DNA from: Nitrosopolaris sp035691865
Lineage (GTDB): Archaea; Thermoproteota; Nitrososphaeria; Nitrososphaerales; Nitrososphaeraceae
Direction of reading: 5' to 3'
DNA: 64,000 bases
NCBI GenBank assembly: GCA_035691865.1
Contig: DASSIM010000084.1
Coordinates: forward strand, 1-64,000
Made by a program: the position numbers and the translations under genes. The stretch's first letter is position 1. Each line of letters begins with the position of its first letter. Below, in pieces: positions 35,481-44,851 of the stretch. The notes beneath the pieces are model-generated. The model was given only the letters and a program-made list of their open reading frames with translations. It was not told the DNA's origin and ran no database searches.

Positions 35481-36455
35481 TTATGTCGTTACTTCCGAAA
35501 TGATGTCCACGTGATCGATCTTCCCATCAGCATTCATGTCAAAGCCCTGTACCACCAGTGCCCATTCCTCATCATTCTGATAACTCTTTAGGATTCGTTC
35601 GCTGTAGTTGGTTAGTGCTATGACCGCAGATTTAGTTCCGATCGACCTAACGCCTGCAACAACAATAATATTTTTTCCTTCGTTGTAAGGATTCTTAATC
35701 TTCGCAATTAGGCCTTGATTATCAAGGTTATAAGGCATTGCAGAAGACCCTGCTAATAAACCGGACCAGAAGTTCTTCTCGTTGAACTTTATTGGCAAAA
35801 ATTTGTTGAATTCTGCGGTTATTATGTTCGTGCCTGGTCCGCCAATGGAAATCAAATTGGCATCCTCCATTACTTTTTCTGCCTTGGCATCGGCGTCTAA
35901 CTTCACTATAAACTCGGTGGGAATATTACTAATTGTCCCTAAAAAAAAAGCTAGATGTACTGCATAATGTCCATCCCTTGCGGATGACCTGTAGGGGCCG
36001 TGAGGATCAGGAGCACCTACTATGATTAACCCCTTGAAGGAATTATTCACAATATAGTCACTAAAGAATTTGCGCGCATGCCGATGCTCATAATTAGCAT
36101 GCGTCTGGAGATCCAATTGCCTTTCGCCACCACTCATTTCAATTCCAAATGCAGGGCTGGAGGAATGATAAAGCCTAGCGGTGCCGCCCCTGACATGACT
36201 TGTGCCGGTCTCCTCCAAAGCCCCAATCTCGACCAACTTTCGTATATAATAGTACGCACTTTGTTCGTAGATTTTCAGTTTCTTTGCTATTTCTATTGGA
36301 TACATCGGAGTATCCGACAGCAATCGCATTATACGCCATGCCAATGGATTCGAGAGTACTCTGATATGTTCCACATTATCAAAAACAACGATTTTTTTAC
36401 CAAGAACCTTACCGTTCGCCAGATGAACCAACGTCTTCTCTGTCGACAACAGCAA
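35481..36455 (-). CDS. HTH regulator with S-layer-protein-like C-terminal domain
   Basis: Residues about 25-95 form an ArsR-like winged HTH (LSNPLAWRIMRLLSDTPMYPIEIAKKLKIYEQSAYYYIRKL). The remainder contains ISIGGPGTNIITAEFNKFLPIKF and IKNPYNEGKNIIVVAGVRSIGTKSAVIAL, blocks that I associate with archaeal S-layer outer-domain proteins, here without a signal peptide. The C-terminus includes FDMNADGKIDHVDI, an EF-hand/dockerin-like Ca-binding loop. A cytosolic sensor-regulator is inferred. It is divergent from glmS. Confidence 0.75.
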   Translation of the reverse strand: MLLSTEKTLVHLANGKVLGKKIVVFDNVEHIRVLSNPLAWRIMRLLSDTPMYPIEIAKKLKIYEQSAYYYIRKLVEIGALEETGTSHVRGGTARLYHSSSPAFGIEMSGGERQLDLQTHANYEHRHARKFFSDYIVNNSFKGLIIVGAPDPHGPYRSSARDGHYAVHLAFFLGTISNIPTEFIVKLDADAKAEKVMEDANLISIGGPGTNIITAEFNKFLPIKFNEKNFWSGLLAGSSAMPYNLDNQGLIAKIKNPYNEGKNIIVVAGVRSIGTKSAVIALTNYSERILKSYQNDEEWALVVQGFDMNADGKIDHVDIISEVTT

Positions 36456-36608
36456 GGATCCTCACAACCGCTATATAATGATATTTAGCGGTACAAAGAA
36501 ATTTTAACTGACCGACCTTAACTGAGCATTGTCACCAGTATGCCAAATCTCACAATGGTACGTCAAATCGTTCATAATTGTTAAAAGCCCTTATGGGGCT
36601 TAACATTT

Positions 36609-38375
36609 GTGTGTTCAATTATAGGATATAATGGTAGGTTTGATGTAGCTCCCCTCCTAGTTGAGAGCCTTAAACGAATGGAATACAGAGGCTACGACAG
36701 TGTGGGGATAGCCACGATTGACAATGGCAGGATCTCCACGCGGAAGGGCATTGGCAGGGTAGCTGATGTCGATAAGTCTCTTAACTTGATAGCGATGCGG
36801 GGACAAATAGGTATTGGACACACCAGGTGGGCGACTCATGGAGGTGTGACTGATAAGAATGCCCATCCTCATTACGGATGTACAGCTGATATTGCCGTCG
36901 TCCACAACGGAATTGTCGAAAATTATAAAGAATTAAAAGAAGAGCTTATTCAGATTGGTCATAAGTTTAAGAGCGACACAGACAGTGAGGTTATTGCACA
37001 TCTTCTCGAAAGATATTATGCCGAGCAAAAGGATGCAACTCGAGCTATAATTAAAACTTGCAAGAGATTAGAGGGAACTTATGCATTCGTAGCGGCTTTC
37101 GAAGATGGGACAATATGCGGCTCGAGATATGACGAGCCACTTATAATTGGCCCCGTAGAAAACGGCTATTTTATCTCGAGCGACATTCTTGGATTCCTAC
37201 CGTACACCGACAAAGCCATTTTTCTTGATAACAAGGACATAGCTGTTATCGACAGACATGGTTTGAAGTTATGTGACTTTGATGGAAATCTCGTGAGTCG
37301 TCCTATTACACAGGTGGCTTGGGAACTAGCCGCTATAGATAAGGGGAAATATACTCATCACACCCTGAAAGAAATTCATGAGCAACCACATACGATAATG
37401 GTAGCAGCATCCCAAAATGGAGAGAAAATAAATAGATTTTGCAGGATCCTGCTAGAATCTAAGGCCATCTATATCACGGGAAGTGGAACTAGTTACCATT
37501 CAGCCTTAATTGCAAAGCATATTCTCGCAAGATTTGCAAAAATTCGAGCCGAATCTATCATGTCAAGCGAATTTCAGTACACACTTGATTCTCTAGATAG
37601 TAGTTCAGTATTGGTTGCCATATCTCAAAGTGGAGAGACAGCTGACGTTCTGCAGTCAGTCAAGACGGCAAAACAAATGGGTGCCAAGATTCTTTCAATT
37701 GTAAATATACCAACGTCTTCATTAGCCAGGATTAGCGATTCTTTTCTCAGCATCGATTGCGGGCCTGAAGTGGGTGTCGCTGCGACTAAAAGCTTCACAG
37801 GACAATTGTCTCTGCTCTATAACGTAGTTGATATGTTATGCAATGGTCGTGTTGACTACGAGGCAGGTAAACTAGAACTTGTGGATGCTATCACGGAGGT
37901 GCTTGCTTCTGAAAATGAAATTGAAAAAGTCGCAGGCAGGATAAGGGATGCAAAGGATATCTATATCATGGGAAGGTCAATACACTATCCGATTGCCCTT
38001 GAAGGAGCGCTCAAAATTAAAGAACTCGCATATATCCATGCGGAGGGTATCGCAGCGGGCGAATTAAAACATGGTCCGCTAGCGTTGATAGATAAGAACA
38101 GTATCGTAGTAATAATCAACCCTCATGACGGGACCTTTGATGATAACATAGCCAGTGCGCACGAAATCAAGGCGAGAGGAGCTACAATAATCGGAGTTTC
38201 AGATGAACCAAATGATGTCTATGACATCTATGTGAAGATACCATCAGTAAGGGATGCTCTTTATCCCATTGTGGAAGTAGTTCCTTTCCAGATTCTCGCA
38301 TACTATTTAGCTCTTAGAAAGAGCTTCGATCCTGATTATCCCCGGAATCTTGCCAAATCGGTCACAGTCAAATAA
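36609..38375 (+). CDS. glmS: Glutamine--fructose-6-phosphate aminotransferase (isomerizing)
   Basis: This enzyme makes glucosamine-6-phosphate from fructose-6-phosphate and glutamine. GTG 36609 is followed directly by Cys 2, the glutaminase nucleophile (MCSIIGYNG). The N-terminal glutaminase domain shows RMEYRGYDSVGIA, IGHTRWATHG and HNGIVENY. Two SIS sugar-isomerase domains follow (TGSGTSYHSALIAK; ISQSGETADVL; LEGALKIKELAYIHAEG). The terminal LAKSVTVK is conserved. The phosphoglucosamine mutase at 56.7 kb would act next. Confidence 0.96.
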   Translation: MCSIIGYNGRFDVAPLLVESLKRMEYRGYDSVGIATIDNGRISTRKGIGRVADVDKSLNLIAMRGQIGIGHTRWATHGGVTDKNAHPHYGCTADIAVVHNGIVENYKELKEELIQIGHKFKSDTDSEVIAHLLERYYAEQKDATRAIIKTCKRLEGTYAFVAAFEDGTICGSRYDEPLIIGPVENGYFISSDILGFLPYTDKAIFLDNKDIAVIDRHGLKLCDFDGNLVSRPITQVAWELAAIDKGKYTHHTLKEIHEQPHTIMVAASQNGEKINRFCRILLESKAIYITGSGTSYHSALIAKHILARFAKIRAESIMSSEFQYTLDSLDSSSVLVAISQSGETADVLQSVKTAKQMGAKILSIVNIPTSSLARISDSFLSIDCGPEVGVAATKSFTGQLSLLYNVVDMLCNGRVDYEAGKLELVDAITEVLASENEIEKVAGRIRDAKDIYIMGRSIHYPIALEGALKIKELAYIHAEGIAAGELKHGPLALIDKNSIVVIINPHDGTFDDNIASAHEIKARGATIIGVSDEPNDVYDIYVKIPSVRDALYPIVEVVPFQILAYYLALRKSFDPDYPRNLAKSVTVK

Positions 38376-38606
38376 AGGAACACGACTTTTCGGGTTGGTC
38401 AAGTGGCATGATGCAGTAACAATAGCTTTATGTCTTGAATGCTATGAATTTCGTAAGGATTGAATTTATTGCCGTTTTTGACTTGCTTGATAGCAACGAT
38501 AGCAACTATTTAGTGTGGTCGTAATCGTGCTAGCATCTGTATCCTTCAGGCAGCTCAGAAACATGATATTTCGATACCATGTTCAGAATTCTCAGACAAC
38601 AACAAG

Positions 38607-38614
38607 ATTTTTAA
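38607..38614 (+). promoter_or_regulatory. TATA box of the histone gene
   Basis: ATTTTTAA lies 24-33 bp before the two candidate ATG starts and too close to the upstream TTG at 38628. Confidence 0.5.
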
Positions 38615-38642
38615 CACGTATGAGCAGTTGTCAATGTGTATC

Positions 38643-38867
38643 ATGTCGTCTAACCCTGAACTCGGTCTTGCCAGTATGTATCGCGTGATCAAGAAGTCAG
38701 GCGCCGACAGAGTAAGTGATGATGCAGCAGACGAGCTTCGAAAAGTTCTGGAAGAAGTCGCAGAAAAAATCGCGAGACAAGCCGTAGAATTATCCCTTCA
38801 TGCAGGAAGAAAAACTGTCAAGTCTGAGGACGTACATCTTGCTTCAAAAAACATCCTGAAACTTTGA
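38643..38867 (+). CDS. Archaeal histone
   Basis: A single histone-fold protein (74 aa) reads ELGLASMYRVIKKSGADRVS, then DDAADELRKVLEEVAEKIA and GRKTVKSEDVHLASKN. It wraps DNA as dimers or multimers. The frame is also open from TTG 38628 and ATG 38634. I chose ATG 38643 because thaumarchaeal histones begin only a few residues before ELGLA. The TATA position allows either ATG. Confidence 0.92.
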   Translation: MSSNPELGLASMYRVIKKSGADRVSDDAADELRKVLEEVAEKIARQAVELSLHAGRKTVKSEDVHLASKNILKL

Positions 38868-39088
38868 CTTAATATAAATAGTTAAGAGAGAGGAAATGCA
38901 ATGCATTGTCCCAAAACAGTTACTTTACTCAATCGATGTTATTGGGTCAGACATCGTATTTGAAGGCAATGAGATTTGAATTTATTTACATAACTTTTGA
39001 GCATATCACACGGCAGCTAGAACAGAATTAGTCTTGTTGCCGTAGCACACATGCGCGTAAGCTCAATATTATCAAAACCCTGCTTTGC

Positions 39089-39874
39089 ATGATGTACCAC
39101 TCGATGACAATAATTGATGCACACATTCATTTAACAGATAACGAATACTCAGGATATCTGAATCATATTTTTAATAATCTGAGGGAATTAAGAATCACTG
39201 CGTGTTCTGTAACCGTTAACACGGAAACACTAACAAAAAGTTTGGAGCTCTTCAGCGATTCCACCCGCGACATAGTAATACCGTTTGCCGGAATACATCC
39301 TGAATTTGCACAAACAGAAGATGTTACGAGATTCATTGAAATTTTCGATAATAACACTGACTCCATCTCCGGTATTGGTGAGATAGGCCTTGATCCTGCG
39401 TACGCTGGCATAAAAGAGAACTCCTATAACAAACAAAAAGAAGTCTTTCACAGCATGCTTGCCCTAGCGGAAAAAACAAAGAAGCCTGTATCAATACATT
39501 CTCGGGGATCATTAGATCACATATTAGAAATGCTGAAAAGCTATAATATTAGAAATGGTCTGCTACATTGGTTTGCTGGAAGTAAGAAGCAGCTCGCTAG
39601 ATCAACCGACATGGGCTTGTTTGTATCGTACGGCCCAGTTTTAATTTATTCGGAAGAAAAGAGAGTATTGTTGAAAAATACTCCTAAAGATAGATTCCTT
39701 GTCGAGACTGACGGCCCTGTAAGGTATCGGCGGTTCAACAACCTCCCATCTATGTCTAGTTCTTTCTTGGTCAGCGTGGTTTATTGTGCTGCGAATGTAC
39801 TTGGGATGACTTATCAGGAGACCGTTGATTTACTGGAAAGGAACGCGGAATCGTATCTTAATAGAAAGTTATAA
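39089..39874 (+). CDS. TatD-family metal-dependent hydrolase
   Basis: A TIM-barrel metallohydrolase is shown by IIDAHIHLTD (His 12 and 14), SGIGEIGLDP, VSIHSRGSLDHIL, LLHWFAGSKKQL and VETDGPVRY. TatD proteins act as Mg-dependent nucleases in DNA repair or tRNA quality control, though substrates vary. The first Met is at 39089; the Met at 39104 (MTIIDAHIH) is an equally good start. An aldehyde-dehydrogenase remnant abuts its 3' end on the opposite strand. Confidence 0.85.
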   Translation: MMYHSMTIIDAHIHLTDNEYSGYLNHIFNNLRELRITACSVTVNTETLTKSLELFSDSTRDIVIPFAGIHPEFAQTEDVTRFIEIFDNNTDSISGIGEIGLDPAYAGIKENSYNKQKEVFHSMLALAEKTKKPVSIHSRGSLDHILEMLKSYNIRNGLLHWFAGSKKQLARSTDMGLFVSYGPVLIYSEEKRVLLKNTPKDRFLVETDGPVRYRRFNNLPSMSSSFLVSVVYCAANVLGMTYQETVDLLERNAESYLNRKL

Positions 39875-40200
39875 TGGCCCTCTCACCTGCTGTGCCTGAT
39901 CACTCCATCTATCAAACGACTGACAGCCAAACCACTGCTCCCGTGTTTGCGCTTAAAGCCCGGTTGACATTTACTACACCTGACTCAATATTCTCGATAA
40001 AAGTTTCAATCTCTTCTTTTTTCTACCTGCTGTTAAGTCATATTCTGAGTTATTACACAATCGAATCGCATCCTCAAAATTCTAGTATGCTAGTATACTA
40101 TTATACGTAGTATAGGTAAGAAAAGCTCAACTGTGAGTAATGTGTGACCTTCAGGAAACCAATCTACCTACAATTTTTTCGTGTATTTGCACACTATTAC
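39869..40200 (-). pseudogene. Decayed C-terminal fragment of an aldehyde dehydrogenase (1-pyrroline-5-carboxylate dehydrogenase-like)
   Basis: Read on the minus strand, four pieces in shifting frames line up in the correct order with the C-terminal end of archaeal P5C-type aldehyde dehydrogenases. The first, from 40167, is VDWFPEGHTLLTVELFLPIL plus RIIVY, ending at a stop at 40090-40092. Next come NFEDAIRLCNNSEYDLTAGR from 40081, EEIETFIENIESGVVNVNRA and then LSANTGAVV from 40016, and GCQSFDRWSDQAQ from 39928. These match the family pattern xELFxPIL..FEDAI.L.N..EYGLTAG..IE.GVVYVNR..TGA.VGCQxFxGW. Frame changes at A- and T-runs and stop codons prove decay. The catalytic Cys region is absent. 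Confidence 0.78.
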
Positions 40201-40289
40201 AAGCGAAAATGAGTCATTAGTGTGTGTCGGTCTCAAAGAATATAGGCAAGTACTCGACATAGTTTTTAAGTATTTGACAAAAGGGGGTT

Positions 40290-41735
40290 TTGACTTCAGT
40301 GTCTGCAGATTTTAAAACGATGATTGAGTCGTTTCTCAGCCAGAAGCCTGAGATCAGTCTTGAGCAGGTTAGAGAGTTAATTGATGAGAAGAAGAGAAAA
40401 ATTGGTGCTGGGTATCTTACGGATCAAGGTGCATTATTTCTAGTGGCAGCCGACCTGGGTGTCTCATTTAATGTCAAAAGAGCAAATGCTGCCATCAAGG
40501 ATCTTTTTGTAGGCGCAAAAGACGTTAGTGTTATTGGTCGAATCATGAATATCTATCCTACCCGCAAATTCCTTCGAAAAGATAGTAAAGAAGAAATCAG
40601 AAACCGAACATTGACTATCTATGATCACGAGTCTGCCGTTAGAGTCAAAGTATGGGAAGATCAAATAAGCTTACCAGATGAAGCCCGCTTCCGCCCTGGG
40701 GAACTAGTAAAGATCTCTCGCGGATATGTAAAATCCGGTCTTGACGGGAGACCAGTGATTAACCTTTCTTCTAGTTCTCAGATAGAAATCTTAGAAGAGG
40801 AAAACGCCTCTATTCCAGGCATTGATTTCATAACGATAAAGGTGGATGATGTGCGCGAAACACGTCAAAACGTGGTAATCACCGGCTTTATTGGGTCTAG
40901 TCCTAGAATTTCTCAGTATAATAACCCTCGCGGTGAGGCCACGAAGTTGCTACAATTGCAGCTTTCTAACGAGACGAGGACTCGAAATTTGAGGACAGTA
41001 ATCTGGAATGTTGACGAGAACAAGATTCCCAAAATCTTTGCTATGAACGCCAAGATTAGATTAATCGGAGTTAGGATAAAACAGGGGAACCCTCAATATG
41101 GAACTGGCGACTTTGAAATTCACGGTGATGAAGGGACTACCTTTGAATTCTTCGGGACTAAAACGGACATCGAAATAATGACTTTGAGAGTAGTTTCGTT
41201 CGGTAGAGAAACTGGAACGGGAAATGTTGCTTGTCTCGCGCTGGACAAAACCGGTAAATTCGTACATCTTACTATAGCTAGTGTTTTACTTAGCGGTCCG
41301 CTCGTCTCAGATTCATTGATAGAATGTGTGCCAAGCCGTATCTTTGGGAATTCTATACTTCTTTACAAAGATGATTCTTATATCAGGGTAATTGAGGACG
41401 AAGAATCGTTTCCAAAATTGTCGATGTTCGAATCAAAAATCAAAGACGTTGAAGTCTCAGACTCTCCTTACATTTTAGAGGCAATCGTTTTACAATCTCC
41501 GAATACGACCGAAGTAAATACTAAGAATGGTGAATTAGTTACTGTAAGCGACACTTTGATTGGAGACGATACTGGGGAAACTCGACTAGTAGGCTGGCGT
41601 CAGCAAAGTTCTTCTGTAGCCAACCTGGTGGTGGGTGACCGAATACGAGTTCTGGGTGCGACAGGAACTAAAGGAATGAGTGGCAAGACAGAGCTTACAT
41701 TGAAGCCGGACTCTTCACTAGAGAAAATTACATAA
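40290..41735 (+). CDS. rpa: Replication protein A-like single-stranded DNA-binding protein
   Basis: The 481-aa protein has several OB-folds. The first covers KDVSVIGRIMNIYPTRKF to about residue 165 (TLTIYDHESAVRVKVWEDQ, FRPGELVKISRGYVKSGLDG). A second begins KVDDVRETRQNVVITGFIGS. The last ends SDTLIGDDTGETRLVGWRQQ. An N-terminal helical domain (LEQVRELIDEKKRKIGAGYLTDQGA) is typical of archaeal RPA. No zinc finger is visible. The start is TTG 40290. It should coat single-stranded DNA in replication and repair. Confidence 0.9.
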   Translation: MTSVSADFKTMIESFLSQKPEISLEQVRELIDEKKRKIGAGYLTDQGALFLVAADLGVSFNVKRANAAIKDLFVGAKDVSVIGRIMNIYPTRKFLRKDSKEEIRNRTLTIYDHESAVRVKVWEDQISLPDEARFRPGELVKISRGYVKSGLDGRPVINLSSSSQIEILEEENASIPGIDFITIKVDDVRETRQNVVITGFIGSSPRISQYNNPRGEATKLLQLQLSNETRTRNLRTVIWNVDENKIPKIFAMNAKIRLIGVRIKQGNPQYGTGDFEIHGDEGTTFEFFGTKTDIEIMTLRVVSFGRETGTGNVACLALDKTGKFVHLTIASVLLSGPLVSDSLIECVPSRIFGNSILLYKDDSYIRVIEDEESFPKLSMFESKIKDVEVSDSPYILEAIVLQSPNTTEVNTKNGELVTVSDTLIGDDTGETRLVGWRQQSSSVANLVVGDRIRVLGATGTKGMSGKTELTLKPDSSLEKIT

Positions 41736-41763
41736 GCGCCACATAACTAGCTCATCGGTTGAA

Positions 41764-44508
41764 TTAATCGTTCCAGAAACCACGGGTAAGGACATACTGC
41801 TTCTCAGCCTCATACACACTTCTGTAAATTCCGTCATCGTCGATATAATTACGAAGGATACGAGCTGCGGCATCAGCACCTACTCCATAACCTGCCAATA
41901 CTATCAGCGCCTTCCTCCCAAAATTGTTGATAAGTGAGGCAACTTTCCATGCACGATCGAATCGGTGCTCTTCTTCCGGCTGTAATCTACTTCCATTAAG
42001 TCTCCTAGAAATAATCCTTAATAGCTCGTTATCAGACCAGAAGGTTGCAGTAATCAACCTCGATCGGCAAAGAGGACAGAATAAATTTTCAGGTATTTGA
42101 AGAGTAGCGATTGTTCTCTCCCACTTTGCACAGCGTATGCAAATCAATTTGTGATTAGTTTTTTCTAGTCTTTCTTTCACGAGTTCGATGATCCCTCTTT
42201 CAACGTTTAGTGGGTTTGCAGAAAATTTTGCATGGTGTTCAAGTATTGGCTGTGCCAATTCCGAAAAGTCAGTTACTTCAAGCCAATGAATACGGCAACC
42301 TCCATCTTGCAAACTCTGGAAAACTTTTGTGGTATTTTCGATGTCGTATTTATCGTGCATTAGCTCTCTTATTGATTCCTTGCTGATCGGTGTCTTCGAA
42401 TACCTCTCGTATATCAATCGAGCTACCTTCTTATCGTACAAGACATCTCTATTAATCATTCCGAATCTTTTTGCGACTGCCCATACCTTCCAGTTCATGA
42501 CATGCGTTCCTGCAAATGAAGCAATAATGACTGATTCAAATTCATATGAATCTCTAAAAACACCTTCTATGTGGGCTTTTCCAATTCTGGCAGTTGACGT
42601 AAGCATTATTCTATAGGGGTCAGACCTAGTCTCGACTATATAGCCGAGCTGTGAGGACAGTATAGTAGAAAGAAGAGTAGCTATGGTGTAGTTAACTTTG
42701 GTGCCAAACATGGAATGAATGACGAGGGTGTTTTTCGTAATACTGCTCTCGATTACGATGTTGTTTGAATCGGGTATCACCCCTAGGGCATTAGCACTAT
42801 TCTGTAAGGCATGATTAGAAAGTTTGAGTATGCTTTTCATAGCATGCCGACGTACAGTCCCCACTTCTTGTGCGGTTGTGTAGTCCACTGGGATCATTTC
42901 GCCCACCCAGTACGGAACATTTATTGCAACACCCCGCAAAGGTTCGACGTTGACTAGCATTCTTTTCTCGTCAATCGAAATTATCCTCCATTGGGAACCC
43001 TTAAGAACGAAAACATTCCCCTTTTCAGCATAGTCTTCTACAAACTGCTGGTCGAGTGTTCCTACCTTGCGTTTAGTTATTGAATCGATGACTTCGAATT
43101 TTAGTACATGAGGAATCATAGAAAGATTATCGAAGTAGTACTTGTAAGCCTTAATTCTCCGGCGGTAAGTACGTGCTTCTCTATCAAATTTGATTATTCC
43201 AATGTTGTCAAGAATCTCAACACAACTTTCCAAGTCATACATGCTAGTGTGACTGAACGGGTACGCTCTCGTTATCAAATCAAATGCCTTTGGTAGTTCA
43301 ATCATACCCTTTTTCTGCAGACTCAAACCCACTAAATGATGAGATACGACATCAAGAGCGTTGATGTGCATCGTTTGTTCCTCAATCGAACCTCTCTTCA
43401 TTCGTCGAATTAGTGCTAGCGCTTCTAATTCGTCATCAGCGTTGTTTGTCACAATCAGTCCCTTAGCGTGGCTCGTTTGCTTGTGCCTGCTGCGGCCGAC
43501 CCTTTGCATTAACTTTGAAACCTGTCGAGGGGATCCATAATGCATAACGAGATCTATTGAACCAATGTCCAGTCCAAGTTCTAACGAGGAGGTACAGACT
43601 ATGACGCCGGCATCACCTACCCTTAGTTTCTGTTCTGTTTCCTGCCTCATTTCCCTGGATAACGAGCCATGATGAACATCGACTTTCACTTCACTCTGAT
43701 TTTTCAAGACCGTAGCTAGATACTCCGCTTCGTCTCTTGTATTGGTGAACAGCAAAACAGAACCGCTTATTTTGTTTGATACGATATATTGTATGATAAA
43801 ATGCGCCACGTTCGTAAACGACCCTTGGATATGTTCCAAACGAATATCATATTCTCTACCAGATTTGTCTACAAGTACGGCATGTTTTCTGTTATTTCCG
43901 GAAACGAACTTTCCGGCCTCTGCTAAATTTTCAACTGTGGCTGACAATCCAATTCTGGTAACACGTTCTAAGCTAGCAGCTTGTAATCTCTCTAGTCCTA
44001 TCGACAAATGTGCGCCGCGTTCATTTGCAATTAGCTCATGAACCTCGTCGATTATTATCCATTCGAGATTCTGCAGTGCTAGGAGCATTCTCTCGCTTGA
44101 GAGAACAACACCAAGTGATTCCGGTGTAGTAATAAGGATATCCGGAGGCGATTGTATAATCTTTTTCTTGTCCTTAGTGGTAGTGTCACCATGTCTAATT
44201 TGCACTTGCAAATTTTCTGATTCAGCGTATCTAACAATTCTTCTGAATACATCGTTATTTAGCGCCCGTAATGGAGTGATGTAAACTGCTCGAATTTTGC
44301 CTGAGACTCTGGCGCTGGTCGACAACAAGGTGACTACCGGCATGACGGCAGCCTCTGTTTTGCCAGCACCGGTAGGTGCAACTAAAAGGCAATTGATCTT
44401 CCGGGCGATAATCGGTAGTGCTTTTTGTTGGATTGTTGTAAGAGATTCGAAACCTTCTTTCCTGAATTTCTGCACTAATAACTGTTCTATCGAATCATTT
44501 TCGTTCAA
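41764..44508 (-). CDS. Lhr-type superfamily 2 DNA/RNA helicase
   Basis: The 914-aa helicase carries Walker A LLVAPTGAGKTEAA (about 41-54), the Ia motif TPLRALNNDV, DEVHEL (motif II), GLSATVENL (motif III), CTSSLELGLDIGSIDLVMHYGSPRQVSKLMQRVGRSRH (motifs V-VI) and a long Lhr-core C-terminal region. A zinc-like pair (CIRC, CPLC) lies near residues 790-815. Lhr proteins unwind DNA forks and RNA-DNA hybrids. A 60-aa membrane-protein gene overlaps its 5' end by 14 bp. Confidence 0.92.
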   Translation of the reverse strand: MNENDSIEQLLVQKFRKEGFESLTTIQQKALPIIARKINCLLVAPTGAGKTEAAVMPVVTLLSTSARVSGKIRAVYITPLRALNNDVFRRIVRYAESENLQVQIRHGDTTTKDKKKIIQSPPDILITTPESLGVVLSSERMLLALQNLEWIIIDEVHELIANERGAHLSIGLERLQAASLERVTRIGLSATVENLAEAGKFVSGNNRKHAVLVDKSGREYDIRLEHIQGSFTNVAHFIIQYIVSNKISGSVLLFTNTRDEAEYLATVLKNQSEVKVDVHHGSLSREMRQETEQKLRVGDAGVIVCTSSLELGLDIGSIDLVMHYGSPRQVSKLMQRVGRSRHKQTSHAKGLIVTNNADDELEALALIRRMKRGSIEEQTMHINALDVVSHHLVGLSLQKKGMIELPKAFDLITRAYPFSHTSMYDLESCVEILDNIGIIKFDREARTYRRRIKAYKYYFDNLSMIPHVLKFEVIDSITKRKVGTLDQQFVEDYAEKGNVFVLKGSQWRIISIDEKRMLVNVEPLRGVAINVPYWVGEMIPVDYTTAQEVGTVRRHAMKSILKLSNHALQNSANALGVIPDSNNIVIESSITKNTLVIHSMFGTKVNYTIATLLSTILSSQLGYIVETRSDPYRIMLTSTARIGKAHIEGVFRDSYEFESVIIASFAGTHVMNWKVWAVAKRFGMINRDVLYDKKVARLIYERYSKTPISKESIRELMHDKYDIENTTKVFQSLQDGGCRIHWLEVTDFSELAQPILEHHAKFSANPLNVERGIIELVKERLEKTNHKLICIRCAKWERTIATLQIPENLFCPLCRSRLITATFWSDNELLRIISRRLNGSRLQPEEEHRFDRAWKVASLINNFGRKALIVLAGYGVGADAAARILRNYIDDDGIYRSVYEAEKQYVLTRGFWND

Positions 44509-44677
44509 TGTCAGTGCTTGTTCCTGGATGCGCCGGTTGTTTTTGTGGTTGCGGTGGCTGACGTTTGGCTTTCGAACTGGACCTTTCGTAAATCATAGTG
44601 CCGATAAGGCCTACTATAAAAAGTCCTACAGAGATCCACACAAAAGAATCGAAATTTGGAATTGCGCCGGCTACCAT
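44495..44677 (-). CDS. 60-aa single-span membrane protein upstream of the helicase gene
   Basis: The protein has one transmembrane segment (FVWISVGLFIVGLIGTMIY, about residues 12-30) followed by a basic, Pro/Gln-rich cytosolic tail. It begins 27 bp after a TATA box (44701-44708) and overlaps the helicase start by 14 bp, so it is probably the first gene of that transcript. The function is unknown. Confidence 0.65.
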   Translation of the reverse strand: MVAGAIPNFDSFVWISVGLFIVGLIGTMIYERSSSKAKRQPPQPQKQPAHPGTSTDIERK

Positions 44678-44700
44678 GGTAACTTGTTGCTCTACTGATC

Positions 44701-44708
44701 AATAAATA
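44701..44708 (-). promoter_or_regulatory. TATA box of the small membrane protein-helicase unit
   Basis: The minus strand reads TATTTATT, centred 27 bp before ATG 44677, as expected for a leaderless mRNA. Confidence 0.5.
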
Positions 44709-44851
44709 CATATACTTTTGTTACTGCTACGATCTCCTTGATGGTTGTCTAACGCCATCCAGTGACATTACTTATTAAAAAGCGAAAGTCATTTGCAAAG
44801 TAAACTTTAATTGGGCAGAAAATCCATTCAGCATGGAATAGACTAAAAACA

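Noticed and set aside
39874..40110. 78-codon frame whose ATG overlaps the tatD stop (TAATG)
   Set aside because: The overlap looks like coupling, but the product is Ser/Thr/Tyr low-complexity, and the opposite strand carries the aldehyde-dehydrogenase remnant, which explains the open frame.
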